The translations under genes were made by a program, and so were the position numbers. A stretch of DNA of 64,000 nucleotides, taken from NCBI RefSeq assembly GCF_017652985.1, contig NZ_JAGGDJ010000005.1:186001-250000 (forward strand), given 5' to 3'. Shown piece by piece: positions 60,782 to 64,000 of the stretch (positions within the stretch are counted from its first letter, which is position 1; every line of letters begins with the position of its first letter). The DNA comes from Paenibacillus artemisiicola. GTDB lineage: Bacteria; Bacillota; Bacilli; Paenibacillales; Paenibacillaceae. The notes under the pieces were generated by a model, which was given only the letters and a program-made list of their open reading frames with translations, was not told the DNA's origin and did not search any database.

Positions 60782-61774
60782 TTACAGCGTCCAGCGCAGC
60801 AGCAGCGCCGATTCCGTCAACCCGCCGCCGAAGCCGTACAGCAGCAGCGTGTCGCCGGTCTTGATGCGGTCTTCCTTCAAGGCCAGGTCGATGGCCAGCG
60901 GGATGGACGCCGCCGAGGTGTTGCCGTATTCGCGCATGCTGGTCAGCGTCCGCTCCAGCGGAATGCCGGTCCGCTCGCAGACGGATTCGACGATGCGCAT
61001 GTTCGCGCTGTGCGGGACGAACCAGTCGATGTCCGACGGCGCGAGGCCGTTGCGCTCCATGAGCGCCTGGATGCCCTTGGGCACCGTCGTGACGGCCCAG
61101 CGGTACACCTCGCGCCCGTTCTGGACGATCATGCCGTTCGTCTGGATCGGCACGCCGTCGATGGACGGCGCGAGGGAGGAGCGGTACAGATGATGCCCGT
61201 CGCCGCCCTTGGTTCCGTTGTGGGAGGCGAGGAACGCGCCTTCCTCGCGGCGCTCCACGAGCATCGCGCCCGCGCCGTCGCCGAAGAGGATGCAGGTGGA
61301 GCGGTCGGTGTAATCCGTCGCCTTGGTCAGCGTCTCGGCCCCGACGACGAGAATTTTATGGTAAGCGCCGGAGAGAAGCAGTCCGTTGGCGAGCTGCAGC
61401 GCCGAGACGAAGCCCGCGCACGCCGCTTGGACGTCGGCCGCCCCGCAGGAGACGATGCCGAATTCCGCCTGAACCCGCGCGGCCATGCTCGGGAAGAACG
61501 TATCCGGCGTCGTCGTCGCGACGAGCACGTAGTCCACGTCCTCCAGCACGACGCCGTAGCGCAGCTGAAGGTCGCGCACCGCGCCGAAGCACATGTCGCT
61601 GCAAAACTGATCGTCCGCGGCGATGCGGCGCTCCTTGATGCCCGTCCGTTGAAAAATCCACTCGTCCGTCGTGTCCACCATTTGTTCCAAATCGCGATTC
61701 GTCAAAATCCGTTCCGGGACATACGCGCCGAAAGCCGTAATGGCCGCATGCGATTGAAGCGGGTGCTGCAGCAT
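60782..61774 (-). CDS. fabH: 3-Oxoacyl-[acyl-carrier-protein] synthase III
   Basis: Cytoplasmic enzyme that condenses acetyl- or branched-chain acyl-CoA with malonyl-ACP to start fatty acid synthesis. The 330-residue protein has the full triad: C119 in VQAACAGF, H255 in WFVPHSAN and N285 in YGNTSAAS. GFGGGLTESALL ends it. AAGGAG precedes ATG 61774. A FapR box and a TAGACA/TACGCT promoter lie upstream. Bacilli often have two fabH genes; this copy stands alone, as B. subtilis fabHB (yhfB) does. Confidence 0.95.
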   Translation of the reverse strand: MLQHPLQSHAAITAFGAYVPERILTNRDLEQMVDTTDEWIFQRTGIKERRIAADDQFCSDMCFGAVRDLQLRYGVVLEDVDYVLVATTTPDTFFPSMAARVQAEFGIVSCGAADVQAACAGFVSALQLANGLLLSGAYHKILVVGAETLTKATDYTDRSTCILFGDGAGAMLVERREEGAFLASHNGTKGGDGHHLYRSSLAPSIDGVPIQTNGMIVQNGREVYRWAVTTVPKGIQALMERNGLAPSDIDWFVPHSANMRIVESVCERTGIPLERTLTSMREYGNTSAASIPLAIDLALKEDRIKTGDTLLLYGFGGGLTESALLLRWTL

Positions 61775-61801
61775 AGCCGTTCAACTCCTTAGCATCAGGT
61801 T

Positions 61802-61818
61802 TTAGTACCTGGTATTAA
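61802..61818 (-). promoter_or_regulatory. FapR operator before fabH
   Basis: TTAGTACCTGGTATTAA is an almost exact match to the FapR operator known from B. subtilis fatty-acid genes. It lies between the predicted promoter and fabH, so FapR bound here would block transcription until malonyl-CoA accumulates. Confidence 0.85.
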
Positions 61819-62008
61819 TTTATCTTCAGCGTACACCTTTTCGCCGCCGTTGTCTATAGGCAGTTCGCCGCGCCTTGCCGGATTGGCGCGGCCGCCCGGT
61901 TGAAGCGGCGCGGGAGCTGCAGCCGCGCATCGCTCGCGGCTTCCGTCTTCTCGCCGCCTCCGCCTTCCCGCTGTCCCGCGTCACCGTTCTCTCTTCATAG
62001 GATGGGAC

Positions 62009-62054
62009 AAAAAAAGATATCCATGTATGCGGCCGGACCGCTTACATGGATATC
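62009..62054 (-). terminator. Terminator of the MMPL gene
   Basis: Twelve-bp arms (62016-62027 with 62043-62054); on the minus strand seven T residues follow the stem. Confidence 0.82.
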
Positions 62055-62062
62055 GGAGGGAG

Positions 62063-64000
62063 CTAGGAGTCGCCCGGCCGGCGTACGCCGGATGGCTTGG
62101 AAGAATCGCGGACGGCCGAGATGCCGGCCGCAGCCGCCGATCCGGACCGGAAGGCCGTCCGGGGCGACGCATCGTCCTTCGCCTTCAGCTCGGCGATCAG
62201 CTTCTCGCCCTCCACGTCGAGGTTCGGCAGCAGGCGGTCCAGCCATTTCGGCAGGCGCCAGGCGCGGTCCCCGAAGACGGCCATGACCGCGGGCACGAGC
62301 GTCATCCGGACGACGAAGGCGTCGATCAGAATGCCGACGGCGAGCGCGAAGCCGATCTGCTTGATCATGATGTCCGGCGCGAAGATGAAGCCGGCGAAGA
62401 CGGACACCATGATGACGGCGGCGGCCACGACGACTCGGCTCGCCTGCTCGTAGCCGTGCACGACGCTCGACCGGCCGTGATGCCCGTGGACGTACGCCTC
62501 GCGCATGGAGCTGACGAGGAAGACCTGATAGTCCATCGCCAGCCCGTAGAGAATCCCGGTCACCATGATCGGCATGAAGCTGAGCAGCGGACCGCCGGTA
62601 TCGAAGCCGAACAGGGCGTGGAGCCAGCCCCACTGATACACGGCCGTCGTTATGCCGAACGTGGCCAGCACGCTGAGCAGGAAGCCGACCGTGGCTTTGA
62701 CCGGCACGATGACCGAGCGGAACACGAGCAGCAAAATAATCAGCGACAGCACGACGATGATGCCGACGTAGAGCGGAAACACTTCCGCGAGCTTGGCGGA
62801 CATGTCGAGGTTGATCGCGGTAAAGCCGGTGACGCCGATCGCGACGCCGTACGTTTGCGCCAGCTTGGATTCGGGCGCGCGCAGGTCGTGGACGAGACGC
62901 TTCGTCGCCGCGTCGGTCGGGCCCGATTTCGGAATGAGGCTGATAATGGCCATGTCGCCGGTCTTGTTCACGCCCATCGGCGTGACCAGCGAGACGTCCT
63001 CGTGCTGCTGGAGCTCCTGCGCGAGCTTGCCCAGCGTCTCCGCCCCGATGGCGGCTCCGTTCTTCGGCTCGGCGACGAGCAGCAGCGGGCCGTTGAAGCC
63101 TTCCCCGAACCCCTGCGAAATCGCGTCGTAGCTCTGCCGCGACGTCGTGTCGAGGTTCGCCGTGGCGCCGGACGGGATCCCCATCTCCATCTTGGCGACG
63201 GGAATCGCCGCGACGCCCAATACGGCGATCGCCGCGACCACGATCGGCCAGCGGAGCTTGATCGCGCCGGCTGCCCAGCGGCGCGCGAACCCGTGCCGCG
63301 GTTCGGACGATTGCCCGGCTTGCTTGGCGCGCGCCTTGGCCGAGCAGATCCGCTCGCCGGCCAGGCCGAGCAGGGCCGGCAGCAGCGTGAGGGCGATCAG
63401 CACGTTCGCCAGCACCGCCGCCGCGGCGACGAGCGCCATCGTCGACAGGAACGCGATGCCGATCACGAGCATGCCGCACAGGGCGATGATGACCGTCAGG
63501 CCCGCGAAGAACACCGCGCTGCCCGCGGTGCCGACCGCCCGGCTCGCGGCTTCGCGCGCGCTCAGGCCTTGGTCGAGGATCATGCGGCGCTGCCGGTTGA
63601 CGATGAACAGCGAGTAGTCGATGCCGACCGCAAGCCCGACCATAAGCGCGAGCGCGGGCGTGATGTCGGTCATCGGGATGAATTTCGAGAAGGCGTACGC
63701 GCCGCCGACGCTGATGCCGACGCCGAGAATGGCGGTCAGCAGCGGCAGGCCGGCCGCGACGACCGAGCCGAGCGTCATCAGGAGGACGACGGCGGCCACG
63801 ATGAGGCCGACGCCTTCGGTCGAGCCGAGGGCGGGCTTGGTCGACAGCGAGTCGCTCGGCAGCGCCTGGATGCCGGTCTTCTCCACGGCGGAGACCGCCT
63901 CGATCACCCGGTCCGGCACGGACTCGGGCAGCGACATCTGCTGCACGGTGAATTGGAACTGGAACAGGGCGACGCTGCCGTCCTTGGCGATCATGACGCC
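62063..64000 (-). CDS. MMPL-family RND-type transporter, N-terminus outside the window
   Basis: At least 645 residues; the frame continues past the window end, so the first ~80-100 residues are missing. Two hydrophobic bundles of about six helices are separated by an extracytoplasmic loop, as in YdfJ/MmpL exporters. Landmarks: GLAVGIDYSLFIVNRQRR in the first bundle and GLAMDYQVFLVSSMREAY in the second (the AMDY motif); Asp in these is thought to couple proton flow. The C-terminus is a hydrophilic tail. Typical roles are lipid or drug export; substrate unknown. Ends at terminator 62009-62054. Confidence 0.85.
   Translation of the reverse strand, partial: GVMIAKDGSVALFQFQFTVQQMSLPESVPDRVIEAVSAVEKTGIQALPSDSLSTKPALGSTEGVGLIVAAVVLLMTLGSVVAAGLPLLTAILGVGISVGGAYAFSKFIPMTDITPALALMVGLAVGIDYSLFIVNRQRRMILDQGLSAREAASRAVGTAGSAVFFAGLTVIIALCGMLVIGIAFLSTMALVAAAAVLANVLIALTLLPALLGLAGERICSAKARAKQAGQSSEPRHGFARRWAAGAIKLRWPIVVAAIAVLGVAAIPVAKMEMGIPSGATANLDTTSRQSYDAISQGFGEGFNGPLLLVAEPKNGAAIGAETLGKLAQELQQHEDVSLVTPMGVNKTGDMAIISLIPKSGPTDAATKRLVHDLRAPESKLAQTYGVAIGVTGFTAINLDMSAKLAEVFPLYVGIIVVLSLIILLLVFRSVIVPVKATVGFLLSVLATFGITTAVYQWGWLHALFGFDTGGPLLSFMPIMVTGILYGLAMDYQVFLVSSMREAYVHGHHGRSSVVHGYEQASRVVVAAAVIMVSVFAGFIFAPDIMIKQIGFALAVGILIDAFVVRMTLVPAVMAVFGDRAWRLPKWLDRLLPNLDVEGEKLIAELKAKDDASPRTAFRSGSAAAAGISAVRDSSKPSGVRRPGDS

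Noticed and set aside
61995..63479. 494-codon minus-strand frame within the MMPL gene
   Set aside because: Out-of-frame shadow of the MMPL coding sequence, running through its terminator.

Overview
The window is high-GC DNA from an endospore-forming Firmicute, most likely a Paenibacillaceae member (Cohnella- or Paenibacillus-like). The evidence is the gene set: CgeB-family spore proteins, a giant decapeptide-repeat protein ending in a tryptophan-isoleucine-alanine tail, an Amj-type lipid II flippase, a YdjO-like zinc-ribbon protein, an AraM/EgsA glycerol-1-phosphate dehydrogenase, a FapR box before fabH, and near-consensus sporulation sigma-factor promoters. No rRNA, tRNA, IS element, phage gene or CRISPR array was seen.

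Layout. 0.3-7.8 kb: housekeeping and metabolic genes (acyltransferase 3, class I aminotransferase, AraC regulator, a divergent MocR/PNPOx-like pair, phosphatidylserine decarboxylase, a small membrane protein). 7.9-17.3 kb: a CotSA-like family-4 glycosyltransferase, a secreted stalk-domain protein and a ~2290-residue secreted multidomain surface protein; about 1 kb spanning the junction of the last two genes is strikingly AT-rich. 17.5-31.6 kb: a 1947-residue repeat protein behind a sigma-K-like promoter, then six sugar-handling genes (three GT2 enzymes plus a GT2-like paralogue, a nucleotidyltransferase, a GT-D-fold enzyme) and four small proteins. 31.7-34.1 kb: VanZ-like and DUF457-like membrane proteins, a 35-residue peptide with an elaborate operator, and YdjO. 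34.3-43.0 kb: two CgeB-family glycosyltransferases, a GT4 with a basic C-terminal tail, a three-gene set resembling UDP-L-FucNAc synthesis, another sugar SDR and a GT2. 43.2-43.8 kb: a 104-bp tandem array. 43.9-53.2 kb: assorted genes (VOC protein, LexA-box-preceded UvrC/Cho-like nuclease, serine hydrolase, two GNATs, HAD hydrolase, CysK, Amj, enolase-superfamily enzyme) and two further tandem arrays. 53.7-64 kb: two more glycosyltransferases, glycerol-1-phosphate dehydrogenase, a TPM/coiled-coil protein, a J-like membrane protein, FabH and an MMPL transporter cut by the window end.

How the genes work together. I read 17.5-43.0 kb as a spore-surface fibre and glycosylation island. The repeat protein has no signal peptide, a Lys-rich start, an acidic Pro/Glu-rich linker and about 166 ten-residue repeats, so it is probably made in the mother cell and laid on the spore. 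The neighbouring enzymes would make activated sugars and glycosylate it or the coat. Six of these proteins share a Lys/Arg-rich N-terminal tail followed by a Y/F-x-x-G-x-x-x-G tag, and a seventh has the basic tail at its C-terminus. This may be an undescribed targeting or scaffolding module and is the most interesting signal in the window. Functions are inferred from motifs read by eye; no database search was run.
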